The notes under the pieces: model-generated
Databases searched by the model: none
Told to the model about the DNA's origin: nothing
The model's input: the letters and a program-made list of their open reading frames with translations, nothing else
Shown: positions 16,999 through 25,409 of the stretch, piece by piece
How the letters are laid out: the number at the start of each line of letters is the position of its first letter
How positions within the stretch are numbered: the first letter of the stretch is position 1
Position numbers and translations under genes: made by a program
Source: Stigmatella aurantiaca
GTDB lineage: Bacteria; Myxococcota; Myxococcia; Myxococcales; Myxococcaceae
Direction: 5' to 3'
Assembly (NCBI RefSeq): GCF_900109545.1
Contig: NZ_FOAP01000015.1
Coordinates: 124,001 to 188,000, forward strand
Length of the DNA: 64,000 nt

Positions 16999-19860
16999 AT
17001 GATCTGGTTTCGGCCCGTTTTCCTCCTCTTGCTGTGGCTCACCCCGTTGCTCGCGCTGGCCAACAACACCGCCGATGAGGCGGATGTCGCGTTCGAGCTG
17101 GGAAACGAGGCCTACGCCCGGGGCAACTACAACGAGGCCCTGAGCGCCTACTTCACCAGCTACCGGCTCGTCCCCAACCGCAACGTCCTCTTCAACATCG
17201 CCCGCTGCTACGAGGCCCAGAACCGCCTCAACGAGGCCTACCGCTACTACGACGACCTCTCCACCGAGGCGCTCTCCAGCGACGATGCCGCCGAGGTCCG
17301 GCGCTCCCTGGAGCGGCTCCGCCCGCGGGTGGCCCTGGTGCACGTCAACACCGTGCCCGAGGGCGCCGAGGTCTACATGGACCGGACGGACCTGGGCAGC
17401 CGGGGCCGCTCGCCCCAGACGCTCGCGCTGCCGCCCGGCCGCCACAAGGTCATGGTCCACAAGGAGGGCTACCAGCCCGCCGAGGCCACGGTGTTGCTCG
17501 CGCGCGGCAAGCTGGTGACCCAGAGCCTGGAGCTCACCCTCATCACCGGCAAGGTGGAGCTGACCGGCACCCCCGTGGGCGCCGAGGTCCGCAACGCGCC
17601 CGACGGCCCCGTGCTCACCCAGGTGCCCGGAACGCTGAGCCTGCCCCCCGGCCAGCACCTGCTCTACGTGCGCGCCCCGGGGCATGCCCCCACCCAGCTC
17701 GTGGCCGAGGTGACGGCCGAGGCCACGGTGAAGGTGCCGGTGGCGCTGCGCTCCCAGGAGAAGCCCACCGGGCGGCTCGTCGTCACCGCCAACCGGGACA
17801 ACGCCAGCGTGCGCGTGGACGGGCAGCCCGCGGGCTTCACCCCCACGGTGCTCACCCTCCCCGAGGGCGACCACACGCTGGAGGTCGAGAGCCTGGAGGT
17901 GCGCCCCCTGCGCAAGACGGTGCGCGTGGTGGCCGAGAAGGAGGTGAAGCTCCACGCCGAGCTGCGCTACGAGCCGCCCCCGGTGCGCGCCGCCTCCAAG
18001 GGCCTGCTGTCCGTGGACGAGGCCCCCGCCTCCACCACCGTGCTCTCTCAAGAGGAGCTGCGCGCCTTTGGCTGGCGCACCCTGGCCGAGGCCCTGGCCG
18101 GGGTGCGCGGCTTCTTCCTCGTGGATGACCGCAACTACACCCACGTGGGCGTGCGCGGCTTCTCCCCGCCCGGAGACCTCAACACCCGCCTGCTCATCCT
18201 CTGGGATGGCCACGCGCTCAACGACGTGTGGGCCGGCCAGGGCTACGCGGCGCACGACCTGTCGGTGGACCTGGAAGAGGTGGAGCGCATCGAGGTGGTG
18301 CGCGGCCCGGGCAGCGCCCTGTACGGCACGGGCGCCTTCTTCGCCGTCGTCAACGTGGTGCCGCGCGAGTCGCTGGGCACCCGCCGCGTGGAGCTGACCG
18401 GGGCGGTGGGCGGGCTGGGCACCACGCGCATGCACGCCACCGCGGGCTGGGACAACGGCACGGACCGCTCGGTGCTGGTGTCCGCCGCGGGCATGCACGC
18501 CCGGGGCGCGGACACCACGCCGCTGACCCCGGGGGTCCGCGTGGAGGGGCTCGACGGCGAGCGCGCCGGCACCGCCTCGCTGCGCGCGCGCCTGGGCTAC
18601 CTCACCCTGATGGCCCAGCTCCACGGCCGCCGCAAGGACATCCCCACCGGGGCCTCGCAGACGGTGATCAGCGCCTCGGGCACCCAGGTGCAGGACGTGC
18701 GCGGCTTCGCCGAGGCGCGCTACGAGCGCCCCCTGGGCGAGCGCGTCAGCCTCTCGCTCCGGGGCTCGGTGGACCTGAGCCGCTACCGGGGCTACTGGAT
18801 GTACTACGAGAACGGCGAGGGCTCGGCGCTCACGCGCGACACCGACGCGGGCCAGGCCGAGTGGCTCTCGGCCGAGGCCCGGGTGCTGCTGGCGCTGTTC
18901 CAGGGCAACCACCTCACGCTGGGCCTGGAGGGCCAGCACCAGCTGCGCATCGGCCAGGAAGTCTTCGGCGGCGAGGGCCTGACGCCCCTGAACGAGCGCA
19001 CGCTGCTGTCGCTCTACCTGCTGGACGAGTGGCGCCTGCACCCGCGGCTGAGCCTATCGGTGGGCGTGCGCGTGGACCGGTACTCGGACCTGGACGCCAC
19101 GCCCTTCACCCCGCGCCTGGCCCTCATTGGCAGGCCCTATGCCGTGGGCCTCACCAAGCTCGTGGTGGGCCGCGCCTTCCGCGCCCCCAACGCCTACGAG
19201 CTGTTCTACGAGGACCGGCTCGTCACCCAGCGGCCCGCGCTCGAGCTCGACCCGGAGACCATCACCACCTTCGAGCTGGAGCACTCGCACGACCTGACGG
19301 ACGAGCTGCGCCTGACGGTGGCCGGCTACCACAACCGCATCGCCAACCTGGTGACGCTGGAGCTGGAGCAGCTGGGCACGCCCCAGTGCGGCTCGACCCC
19401 CGGCACCGAGCAGTGCCTGGTGTACCGGAACACCTCCGGCGAGACGCTCGCCTGGGGCGCCGAGGCGGGCATCCACTGGCAGCCGGGCCGCTACCTGCTG
19501 GTGGACCTGAGCTACTCCTACGTGACGCTGCGCAACGCCTCGGACGAGGTGCAGGCCGTGGCCCCGGCCCACATCGCCTCCGGGCGCCTGCTCCTGCCCC
19601 TGGGCAACGGCGAGATGCGCCTGGCCACCCAGGCCACCTACCAGAGCGCGCGCAAGAGCAGCGCCAGCGCGCCCAGCGTGGGCGAGGCCGTGCTCGTCAG
19701 CTTCGGCATCTCCGGGGACCTGGCCCGCTTCCGCTACTTCGCCGGCGTGCAGAACCTGCTGGACGAGCGGTACACGCTGCCGGTGAGCAACGAAATCTCC
19801 ACCGAGCCCGTGGCCCAGTACGGCCGCACCTTCACCCTCCAGCTCACGGGAGCCTTCTGA
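16999..19860 (+). CDS. TonB-dependent receptor with N-terminal TPR and PEGA domains
   Basis: 953 residues. After a signal peptide (FLLLLWLTPLLALA) come TPR-like repeats (about 25-95: GNEAYARGNYNEAL, FNIARCYEAQNRLNEAY). Three PEGA-type beta domains follow (about 112-320: VNTVPEGAEVYMDRTDLG, LPPGRHKVMVHKEGYQP, VTANRDNASVRVDGQPAG). A TonB plug (about 335-460) has LNDVWAGQGYAAHDLSVD and VERIEVVRGPGSALYGTGAF, and a long outer-membrane barrel ends in Phe. Such receptors import large ligands, for example metal chelates or glycans, using TonB energy. The periplasmic TPR/PEGA extension is unusual and may bind peptidoglycan or a partner. A hairpin covers the start site. The Nudix gene begins one base after the stop. 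Confidence 0.9.
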   Translation: MIWFRPVFLLLLWLTPLLALANNTADEADVAFELGNEAYARGNYNEALSAYFTSYRLVPNRNVLFNIARCYEAQNRLNEAYRYYDDLSTEALSSDDAAEVRRSLERLRPRVALVHVNTVPEGAEVYMDRTDLGSRGRSPQTLALPPGRHKVMVHKEGYQPAEATVLLARGKLVTQSLELTLITGKVELTGTPVGAEVRNAPDGPVLTQVPGTLSLPPGQHLLYVRAPGHAPTQLVAEVTAEATVKVPVALRSQEKPTGRLVVTANRDNASVRVDGQPAGFTPTVLTLPEGDHTLEVESLEVRPLRKTVRVVAEKEVKLHAELRYEPPPVRAASKGLLSVDEAPASTTVLSQEELRAFGWRTLAEALAGVRGFFLVDDRNYTHVGVRGFSPPGDLNTRLLILWDGHALNDVWAGQGYAAHDLSVDLEEVERIEVVRGPGSALYGTGAFFAVVNVVPRESLGTRRVELTGAVGGLGTTRMHATAGWDNGTDRSVLVSAAGMHARGADTTPLTPGVRVEGLDGERAGTASLRARLGYLTLMAQLHGRRKDIPTGASQTVISASGTQVQDVRGFAEARYERPLGERVSLSLRGSVDLSRYRGYWMYYENGEGSALTRDTDAGQAEWLSAEARVLLALFQGNHLTLGLEGQHQLRIGQEVFGGEGLTPLNERTLLSLYLLDEWRLHPRLSLSVGVRVDRYSDLDATPFTPRLALIGRPYAVGLTKLVVGRAFRAPNAYELFYEDRLVTQRPALELDPETITTFELEHSHDLTDELRLTVAGYHNRIANLVTLELEQLGTPQCGSTPGTEQCLVYRNTSGETLAWGAEAGIHWQPGRYLLVDLSYSYVTLRNASDEVQAVAPAHIASGRLLLPLGNGEMRLATQATYQSARKSSASAPSVGEAVLVSFGISGDLARFRYFAGVQNLLDERYTLPVSNEISTEPVAQYGRTFTLQLTGAF

Positions 19861-19861
19861 C

Positions 19862-20380
19862 ATGCCCTTGCCCGAGGCCCCCTGGAGGGCCGCCCAGCAG
19901 CTCACCAATGCCCTGACCCGCGTGGCCTACCGGGGCGTCTACTCGCTGGCCATGGCGTACTGGTTCGTGCGCCGCCCGGAGGGCAGCGGCGTGCTGGTGG
20001 GCATCTGGTGCGGCTCGCGCGTCCTGCTGCTCCAGAACTCCTACAAGCGCCTGCTCAGCATGCCGGGGGGCGGTGCCCACCGGGGCGAGTCCGTGCCCCA
20101 GACGGGCGCCCGCGAGCTGCGCGAGGAGGTGGGCCTGTCCGTGGACCCCGCCACCCTGCGCCCCGCCTTCGAGGTGGTGGTGTGGGAGGAGTTCAAGCGG
20201 GACCATGTCTTTTTCGTGGAACTGGACGTGGACCGGGAACCGCCGCTCACCCTCGACCAACGCGAGGTGGTTTGGGCAAACTTCATCGAAGCCCAGGATG
20301 CGCTGCGGCTGCCGCTGTCCGCCCACGTCCGGGCCTACCTCACCGATGCCGTGCGAAGGCGGCACGCGCCCCCGCCCTGA
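19862..20380 (+). CDS. Nudix hydrolase
   Basis: 172 residues. A complete Nudix box reads GGGAHRGESVPQTGARELRE followed by EVGL, matching GX5EX7REUXEEXGU. The Glu residues bind the metal used to hydrolyse nucleoside-diphosphate derivatives. The N-terminal 40 residues (YRGVYSLAMAYWFVRR) are hydrophobic and may associate with membrane or another protein. It follows the TonB receptor by one base and precedes the GNAT gene by eight, so these genes probably form an operon. The substrate is unknown. Confidence 0.86.
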   Translation: MPLPEAPWRAAQQLTNALTRVAYRGVYSLAMAYWFVRRPEGSGVLVGIWCGSRVLLLQNSYKRLLSMPGGGAHRGESVPQTGARELREEVGLSVDPATLRPAFEVVVWEEFKRDHVFFVELDVDREPPLTLDQREVVWANFIEAQDALRLPLSAHVRAYLTDAVRRRHAPPP

Positions 20381-20388
20381 ACCTCCCC

Positions 20389-20883
20389 ATGCCCCCTCCC
20401 CCCCCGCCCGCCGCCCTGGATGCCCCCGAGCTGAGCTTCATCTCCCCGGGACATCCCCTCTACGCGGCGGAGCTGGAGCTGCGCTTCCGCGTGCTGCGGG
20501 AGCCGCTGGGCCTGCCGCGTGCCTCCGTCACCTTCCCCTTCGAACACGAGAGCCTGCACCTCGTGGCGCACCAGGAGGGCCGCGTGGTGGGGTGTGTCCT
20601 GTTTCACCCCGATTCGCCCGGGGGGGGCCGCCTGTTCGCCATGGCCGTCTCGCCTGCCCTCCAGGGCAGCGGGCTGGGCCGGCGGCTCGTCACCGCCCTG
20701 GAGGCGGAGCTGCCGCGGCGCGGTATGGTTTCGATCCACCTTCACGCGCGCGCCACCGTGGTGCCCTTCTACGAGCGCCTGGGCTACACCGTCCACGGCG
20801 AGCCCTTCACGGAAGTGAACATTCCCCATCGGCACATGCGCAAGTTGCTGCCATCCTCTATCCTCGGCCCCCGGGAGATGTGA
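20389..20883 (+). CDS. GNAT family N-acetyltransferase
   Basis: 164 residues. The acetyl-CoA binding motif A is FAMAVSPALQGSGLGRRLV, with the Q/RxxGxG/A loop. It is followed by HLHARATVVPFYERLGY (motif B), the usual acceptor-side helix and Tyr. The enzyme transfers an acetyl group to a small molecule or protein amine in the cytoplasm; the acceptor is unknown. The Pro-rich N-terminus (MPPPPPPAAL) is likely flexible. It lies between the Nudix and WecG-type genes with gaps of eight and six bases. Confidence 0.83.
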   Translation: MPPPPPPAALDAPELSFISPGHPLYAAELELRFRVLREPLGLPRASVTFPFEHESLHLVAHQEGRVVGCVLFHPDSPGGGRLFAMAVSPALQGSGLGRRLVTALEAELPRRGMVSIHLHARATVVPFYERLGYTVHGEPFTEVNIPHRHMRKLLPSSILGPREM

Positions 20884-20889
20884 GGCGCA

Positions 20890-21678
20890 ATGACGGGCAC
20901 CCCAGAGCGAGCGCTGGCCGCGCGCGCACAAGACTTCCGCGAGCTGCACGAGCGCATCCAGTGCATCGGTGACGCGCGCGCCCAGGAAGCCCTCCTGGAG
21001 CGCCTCCAGCACCCCACGCGCCCCTTCATCGTCTCGTTCGTCAACGCGCACGCGGCCAACCTCGGGTGGAACACGCCGGCCATGCTGGAGAGCCTGCTGC
21101 GCTCGGATCTGCTGCTGCGCGACGGCATCGGCGTGAAGCTGGGGCTCCAGGCCTTCGGGCACGCGCCCGGGCTGAACATGAACGGCACGGACTTCATCCC
21201 GAGGATTGCCCGCGCCTACCGGGGCCGCCGCGCCGCGCTCTTCGGCACCAAGCCGCCGTGGCTGGACACCGCGCGGCGCAAGCTGGAGGACGAGGGGCTC
21301 ACCGTCGTGGCGTGCCACGATGGCTTCGCCCCCGCGGAGACGTACCTTCAGCTCGCCGCCGAGACGAAGCCGGAGCTCATCATCCTGGCCATGGGCATGC
21401 CCAAGCAGGAGGACATCGCGGTGCGCCTGCGCGAGCACCTCTCGCACCCGGTGCTCATCGTCAACGGGGGCGCCATCCTCGACTTCCTGGGGGGCAAGGT
21501 GACGCGCGCGCCCACGTGGCTGCGCACGCTCGGCCTGGAGTGGACGTACCGCCTCTACCTGGAACCCCAACGGCTTGCCCGCCGGTATCTTCTCGGAATA
21601 CCCGTTTTCTTCTCCCACGTGGCCGTCACCCGGTTGGTTGATCCCCAAACGTCCAGGGGCCAGAAAGGGTCATCCTGA
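20890..21678 (+). CDS. WecG/TagA/CpsF family glycosyltransferase (GT26)
   Basis: 262 residues. GT26 features are clear: SFVNAHAANLG, LRDGIGVKLG with the conserved Asp, NMNGTDFIP, ALFGTKPPWLD, and ILAMGMPKQED near residue 175, followed by VNGGAILDFLGGKVTRAP. The C-terminus carries GLEWTYRLYLEPQRLARRYL, typical of the membrane-binding tail. The family transfers a sugar from a UDP-sugar to a lipid-linked acceptor on the inner face of the cytoplasmic membrane. The product may enter cell-surface polysaccharide. It is near an acyltransferase that could decorate the same glycan and 18 kb from the eps locus. Confidence 0.88.
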   Translation: MTGTPERALAARAQDFRELHERIQCIGDARAQEALLERLQHPTRPFIVSFVNAHAANLGWNTPAMLESLLRSDLLLRDGIGVKLGLQAFGHAPGLNMNGTDFIPRIARAYRGRRAALFGTKPPWLDTARRKLEDEGLTVVACHDGFAPAETYLQLAAETKPELIILAMGMPKQEDIAVRLREHLSHPVLIVNGGAILDFLGGKVTRAPTWLRTLGLEWTYRLYLEPQRLARRYLLGIPVFFSHVAVTRLVDPQTSRGQKGSS

Positions 21679-21784
21679 GACCGTCCTTCCCCCCTGTGTA
21701 CGGCTTCCCCTCACACGAGCGACCCACCCAACGGAGTGGGGGGCTTGTGGCGAGCGAAGAAGTGCGCGTTGCTTGAGAGTGGCC

Positions 21785-22948
21785 ATGGCCTTCGATCGCG
21801 CCCACGCAGAATTCCTGAGCACCCGCCACTTCCCGGGACTGGATGGACTGCGCTGCTTGAGCGTCCTCTTGGTGGTGGCGTACCACGTCTCTGGCCTGCA
21901 CTCGGGGCTGCTGGGGCGGGGGTACCTGGGGGTCTCCCTCTTCTTCGCCATCAGCGGCTTCCTCATCACCACGCTGCTGCTGCGCGAGCGCGACGGGCAC
22001 GGCCGCATCTCGCTGGCGCGCTTCTACGGCCGGCGCGCGCTGCGCATCTTCCCGCTCTACTACGCGGTGATCGCCGTGTACGTGGTGACGGTGCTGATCC
22101 TGGAGAAGGGCGTGCAGGAGAAGGCGGAGTTCTTCGGGAACCTGCCGGCCTTCCTCACGTACACGTCCAACTGGCTCGTGCCGCTGGTGCCCGACAAGCG
22201 CATCATCTTCTACTTCGCCTGGTCGCTGGCCACCGAGGAGCAGTTCTACCTCATCTGGCCCGGCGTCATGCGCGTGGCGCGGCGCTGGGGGGCCCCGGCC
22301 TTCATGGTGTTGCTGCTGACGGTGTCGCTGGTGGCGCCGTGGGCGGTGGAGACGGGCAGGCTGGACGATGGGCCCTTGTGGGTGCGCATCCTGGCGAGCT
22401 TCTCGCCGGCCATCTGCCTGGGGTGCCTGGCGGCGTACGCGGTGCACTCGCGCGTGGGGTTCGCGTGGGTGTACCGGGTGCTGGGGGCGCAGTGGTGCGC
22501 ACCAGCGCTCCTGGTGCTGGTGATGGCGGCGGTGTCCACGGATGGCACGGCGTTCTGGCTGACGGCGCTGGTGATGACGGCGCTGGTGGTGGCGTGCTGC
22601 CTGCGCAATGACCACTGGCTCATGCCGCTGCTGACGCTGGCGCCGGTGCGCTACGTGGGGATGATCAGCTACGGCATCTACCTGATGCACATGCTGGCGC
22701 TGAACACGGTGCGGCGGGCGCTGCCGGAGCAGGGCTTCACGGTGTACTTCCTGCTGACCATGGCGCTGAGCGTGGTGGGGGCGGGCCTGAGCTACCGCTA
22801 CTTCGAGAGCCGGTTCCTGCGCATCAAGCAGCGCCTGACGCTGGAGCCCAAGGCGCCGGCGAGCCCCGTATTAGAGAAGCACGTGCAGCCGGCGGTGACG
22901 TCGCGGGCCACCGCCTCGGGGGCCCCCGCGTCCAACCCCGTGCCGTGA
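21785..22948 (+). CDS. Acyltransferase 3 family membrane protein (OafA-like)
   Basis: 387 residues from the ATG at 21785. About ten hydrophobic helices. The N-terminus PGLDGLRCLSVLLVVAYH contains the signature His, followed by LGVSLFFAISGFLITTLLL and the SLATEEQFYLIWP motif, all typical of acyltransferase 3 proteins that O-acylate cell-surface carbohydrates. The C-terminal 50 residues are a soluble basic/Ala-rich tail. The gene lies 106 bases after the WecG-type gene on the same strand, so it probably modifies a related glycan. Confidence 0.87.
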   Translation: MAFDRAHAEFLSTRHFPGLDGLRCLSVLLVVAYHVSGLHSGLLGRGYLGVSLFFAISGFLITTLLLRERDGHGRISLARFYGRRALRIFPLYYAVIAVYVVTVLILEKGVQEKAEFFGNLPAFLTYTSNWLVPLVPDKRIIFYFAWSLATEEQFYLIWPGVMRVARRWGAPAFMVLLLTVSLVAPWAVETGRLDDGPLWVRILASFSPAICLGCLAAYAVHSRVGFAWVYRVLGAQWCAPALLVLVMAAVSTDGTAFWLTALVMTALVVACCLRNDHWLMPLLTLAPVRYVGMISYGIYLMHMLALNTVRRALPEQGFTVYFLLTMALSVVGAGLSYRYFESRFLRIKQRLTLEPKAPASPVLEKHVQPAVTSRATASGAPASNPVP

Positions 22949-22961
22949 GGCGGAGGCGGAC

Positions 22962-23495
22962 TCAGGGCGTGTCCGTCACGCTGAGCACGTCCACGGAGAC
23001 CTCCAGCGAGCTCATGAGGAAGTGGGGAGCGCCCTTGTACTGGACGGTCTCCACTCTCGTGAGGGTGGCGATGTATTCGAGCGCGCCGATGCGCAGGCGC
23101 TTGGAAGCGCCGGGCCGCAGCTCGTCGCCCGAGAACGAGATGCGGTCGAGCAGCTCATCGCCCCGGCCCGTGTCCAGCGAGCGGCGGGCACTCACCCCGA
23201 GGTAGAGGTCCGGGGCCATGGATTCCGTGTCCGTCAGGGTGTAGGCCTGCCCCTCCCAGAAGAAGAAGTGGAGATACCCGAGCGGGCCCTGGCCCTGCGG
23301 GCCCTCGACGATGAGGGTGCGCCCGGAGCAGCAGAAGGGCCCCACGGCGGCGTTGCCATTGGGGACGGCATCCCGCGGCAGCAGGAAGGAGCCCACGGGC
23401 TCCCTGCGCACCTCCGCCTCATCGCCACAGGCCATGGCCATGGCCACCGAGAGCACGGCCCCGTGCCAGCCCCACCGCATGTCTTTCTTCCCCAT
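22962..23495 (-). CDS. Hypothetical lipoprotein
   Basis: 177 residues from the ATG at 23495, which has GGGAGGAG upstream. The hydrophobic N-terminus ends in a lipobox-like AMAMAC, so it is probably a lipoprotein. The mature part has a Cys pair (FCCSG) and beta-strand-rich text (GYLHFFFWEGQAYTL, RLRIGALEYIATLTRVETV) suggesting a beta-sandwich or barrel-like fold. I recognise no family. It is convergent with the acyltransferase gene (13 bases between stops) and divergent from the small 46-residue gene. Confidence 0.6.
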   Translation of the reverse strand: MGKKDMRWGWHGAVLSVAMAMACGDEAEVRREPVGSFLLPRDAVPNGNAAVGPFCCSGRTLIVEGPQGQGPLGYLHFFFWEGQAYTLTDTESMAPDLYLGVSARRSLDTGRGDELLDRISFSGDELRPGASKRLRIGALEYIATLTRVETVQYKGAPHFLMSSLEVSVDVLSVTDTP

Positions 23496-23548
23496 GGTCT
23501 CCTCCCGGAGCACCGGGGGCGGCAGGAGAACCCTGAGCCCCTCCCCCA

Positions 23549-23565
23549 CAACGGGAAGCCCGTTG
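23549..23565. promoter_or_regulatory. Inverted repeat CAACGGG-AAG-CCCGTTG
   Basis: Seven-base perfect arms around three bases, in the 95-base divergent gap between the unknown lipoprotein gene and the 46-residue gene. Candidate operator. Confidence 0.3.
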
Positions 23566-23590
23566 CATCTTCCCACCTGCGGAGAGACCG

Positions 23591-23731
23591 ATGACGTGGC
23601 AAGAATTAATGCTTGGCAGCGCGTTGTGGTGGAGCCTCGCCATCATGGGCCATGCCACCCTGGGCGAATTCGACCCATCCACCGGCAAGCAGACCCAGCC
23701 AGCGGATCCAACCCGGCGGATCGAACCGTGA
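23591..23731 (+). CDS. Small 46-residue protein coupled to the next gene
   Basis: An ATG with GGAGAG eight bases upstream opens a 46-residue frame that ends in TGA at 23729-23731. The first half is hydrophobic (LMLGSALWWSLAIMGHATLG), a possible membrane helix; the second half is polar with TGKQTQPADPTRRIEP. The stop overlaps a GTG start of the following gene as GTGA, which supports translation of both. No family is recognised. It may be a small membrane protein or a leader peptide controlling the downstream gene. Confidence 0.5.
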   Translation: MTWQELMLGSALWWSLAIMGHATLGEFDPSTGKQTQPADPTRRIEP

Positions 23732-24537
23732 CGCCCCCCATGGATGCTCCCGAAACCCATTGGATCCTCTCAGCCTTCGAGCGCGAATCTCACGGTGCGC
23801 AGGTGACCGAGCTTGAACTTCCGGACGTCTCCGTGCAGCAACTGCGAGCCGCCCTGGAGCTTCCCCTCGACCCAGAGGATCCCGAGTTGCTCTATGTCTA
23901 CCCCCTCCAGACCCAATCGCAGGCGGATGGGCTTGGCGCGCTTGTGGGCGTGACGCTCAAGCTCAACGCCCACGAGTATTTCCTGGAGGCATCCGCTTCG
24001 GACGGCAGTCCTCGCGTCCAACGGAAGGTAACCGTATTCCAGAAGGGTCCAGCGGCAACGCCCGTCTTCGAGCACGAACTGCTCCAGGAGCCCGATGCGG
24101 CACTCCAGGCCAGCCTGGGGCGGCCTGTCGATGATCTGGGCTTCCATCGCCGCTGGCGCATCGAAAGCGAAGCACTGGCCGCCGCGCTCACCCCCCTGTT
24201 GCGTTCCCCTCCTGACTTCACGGGAGCGCGAGACTGCTTCATCGAACATTGGGATCCGCTGAAGACCCAGCCCGTGGTCCTGGCATTCCCCAGGGGAGAA
24301 GCACCCACCCATCGGACGGCCAGCGACGTGCACCCGCTCCATGGCGCAACCAAGGCGGCGCTCCGGCCCCTTCTGGGCCTTGCCCAGGACCATCCGCTGG
24401 CGGGGCTCTACCCGGTGGACTCCGAGAAGCAGGCCGCCGGACTGAGGCCGTTCCTGGCTCAACCGCTTGACCTCTCGGCTCACGATTACGCAGTGAACTA
24501 CTACTTCCCGGTGTCACCGCCTCCTGCCGATACGTGA
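23728..24537 (+). CDS. Hypothetical protein with internally repeated domain (DUF7683-like)
   Basis: 269 residues from the GTG overlapping the small gene's stop; an in-frame ATG at 23740 is the alternative. The N-terminal block (residues about 35-90: LRAALELPLDPEDPELL, YPLQTQSQADGL, LNAHEYFLEAS) is echoed at the C-terminus (about 215-265: LRPLLGLAQDHPLAGL, YPVDSEKQAAGL, LSAHDYAVNYYF). The middle has a looser third version (ESEALAAALTPLL, CFIEHW). This repeat pattern recalls DUF7683, but I cannot confirm it. It has no signal peptide or membrane helix, so is probably cytoplasmic. Third codon positions are less G/C-biased than in neighbours. Confidence 0.6.
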   Translation: MTPPMDAPETHWILSAFERESHGAQVTELELPDVSVQQLRAALELPLDPEDPELLYVYPLQTQSQADGLGALVGVTLKLNAHEYFLEASASDGSPRVQRKVTVFQKGPAATPVFEHELLQEPDAALQASLGRPVDDLGFHRRWRIESEALAAALTPLLRSPPDFTGARDCFIEHWDPLKTQPVVLAFPRGEAPTHRTASDVHPLHGATKAALRPLLGLAQDHPLAGLYPVDSEKQAAGLRPFLAQPLDLSAHDYAVNYYFPVSPPPADT

Positions 24538-24611
24538 GGCCCTCGCCGCAGGGCCTCGGCGGCGGAGGAACTTGAGGTAGAAGGGGGACACACATACCCC
24601 GAGGAGATTCC

Positions 24612-25229
24612 GTGACGACCGCACTCGAGACGCGTTCCCGCTCCGAGCTGGCCCAGGGCCGCTTTGGCCAGAGCCGCTATGTCATCCGCCGCCAGTTCTT
24701 CAAGATCTTCGGGCAGGCCTTCCACATCTACGACGAGGCGGGCGGGCTCGCCTTCTACTCGAAGCTGAAGGCGTTCAAGCTGAAGGAGGACCTGCGCGTC
24801 TTCACGGACGAGGACATGCGGGAGCAGGTGCTCACCATCCAGGCCCGCAGCATCCTCGACTTCGGCGCCACGTACGACGTCACCGACTCCCGGACGGGGG
24901 AGAAGCTGGGTGCGCTGCGCCGCAAGGGGTTCAAGTCGATGCTGCGCGACGAGTGGCTCGTGCTGGACGCGCGGGACCAGGAAGTGGGGCTCCTCCAGGA
25001 GGACAGCATCGCGCTCGCGCTGGTGCGCCGCTTCCTGTCCAACCTGGTGCCGCAGAGCTTCACGGGCACGGTGGGCGGCGAGCCGGTGTTGAACTTCCGC
25101 CAGCACTTCAACCCCTTCATCCAACGCATCTCGCTCGACTTCTCCGTGGACCGCTCGGGGCGGCTGGACCGCCGCATGGGCATCGCGGCGGCCGTCCTCC
25201 TGTGCGCCATCGAGGGCCGTCAGCAGTAA
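24612..25229 (+). CDS. LURP-one-related/scramblase-like protein
   Basis: 205 residues from a GTG with GAGGAG nine bases upstream. The fold signature is a tubby-like beta-barrel of the LURP-one/phospholipid-scramblase superfamily: YVIRRQFFKIFGQAFHIYDE, LAFYSKLKAFKLKEDLRVFTDE and LDFGATYDVTDSRTGEKLG. The C-terminal hydrophobic helix (MGIAAAVLLCAI) is the buried or membrane helix of that family. Bacterial YxjI-like members have no firmly known role; membrane lipid or phosphoinositide interaction has been proposed. The gene is followed by a hairpin. Confidence 0.78.
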   Translation: MTTALETRSRSELAQGRFGQSRYVIRRQFFKIFGQAFHIYDEAGGLAFYSKLKAFKLKEDLRVFTDEDMREQVLTIQARSILDFGATYDVTDSRTGEKLGALRRKGFKSMLRDEWLVLDARDQEVGLLQEDSIALALVRRFLSNLVPQSFTGTVGGEPVLNFRQHFNPFIQRISLDFSVDRSGRLDRRMGIAAAVLLCAIEGRQQ

Positions 25230-25231
25230 AA

Positions 25232-25249
25232 GCGCGTCTCTGGACGCGC
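25232..25249 (+). terminator. Hairpin after the LURP-one-like gene
   Basis: GCGCGTC-TCTG-GACGCGC, a perfect seven-base stem starting two bases after the stop codon. There is no T tract, so it may assist Rho or protect the 3' end instead of acting alone. Confidence 0.45.
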
Positions 25250-25409
25250 CTGACGCGTCGCGACATTCCGGGGTTGCCCTCCTTCAACCCTGGAAACCGC
25301 TCACAAATACAAGCAAAAGCAGTTTTCACTAAAAATCCTGCAAAACAATGTAAAGGGCAAGGCTCAGGAGCCCTCCGGCTCCACTTCTGCCGCTTCTGCG
25401 GAGGAGACC
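25250..25409 (+). promoter_or_regulatory. AT-rich leader upstream of the GH2 gene
   Basis: About 25300-25360 is strikingly A-rich for this genome (caaatacaagcaaaagcag, ctaaaaatcctgcaaaac) and precedes a GGAGGAG ribosome-binding site eight bases before the GH2 ATG. It is the likely promoter region, but no clear -35/-10 pair can be fixed. Confidence 0.4.

Noticed and set aside
16840..19041. Long minus-strand frame opposite the TonB receptor
   Set aside because: Low-complexity His/Arg/Gln-rich product with no motif, opposite a well-supported receptor gene.
20890..22948. WecG-type transferase and acyltransferase as part of the eps locus
   Set aside because: They lie 12 kb or more away from the eps genes, with unrelated genes between; a link to the same polymer cannot be shown from sequence.
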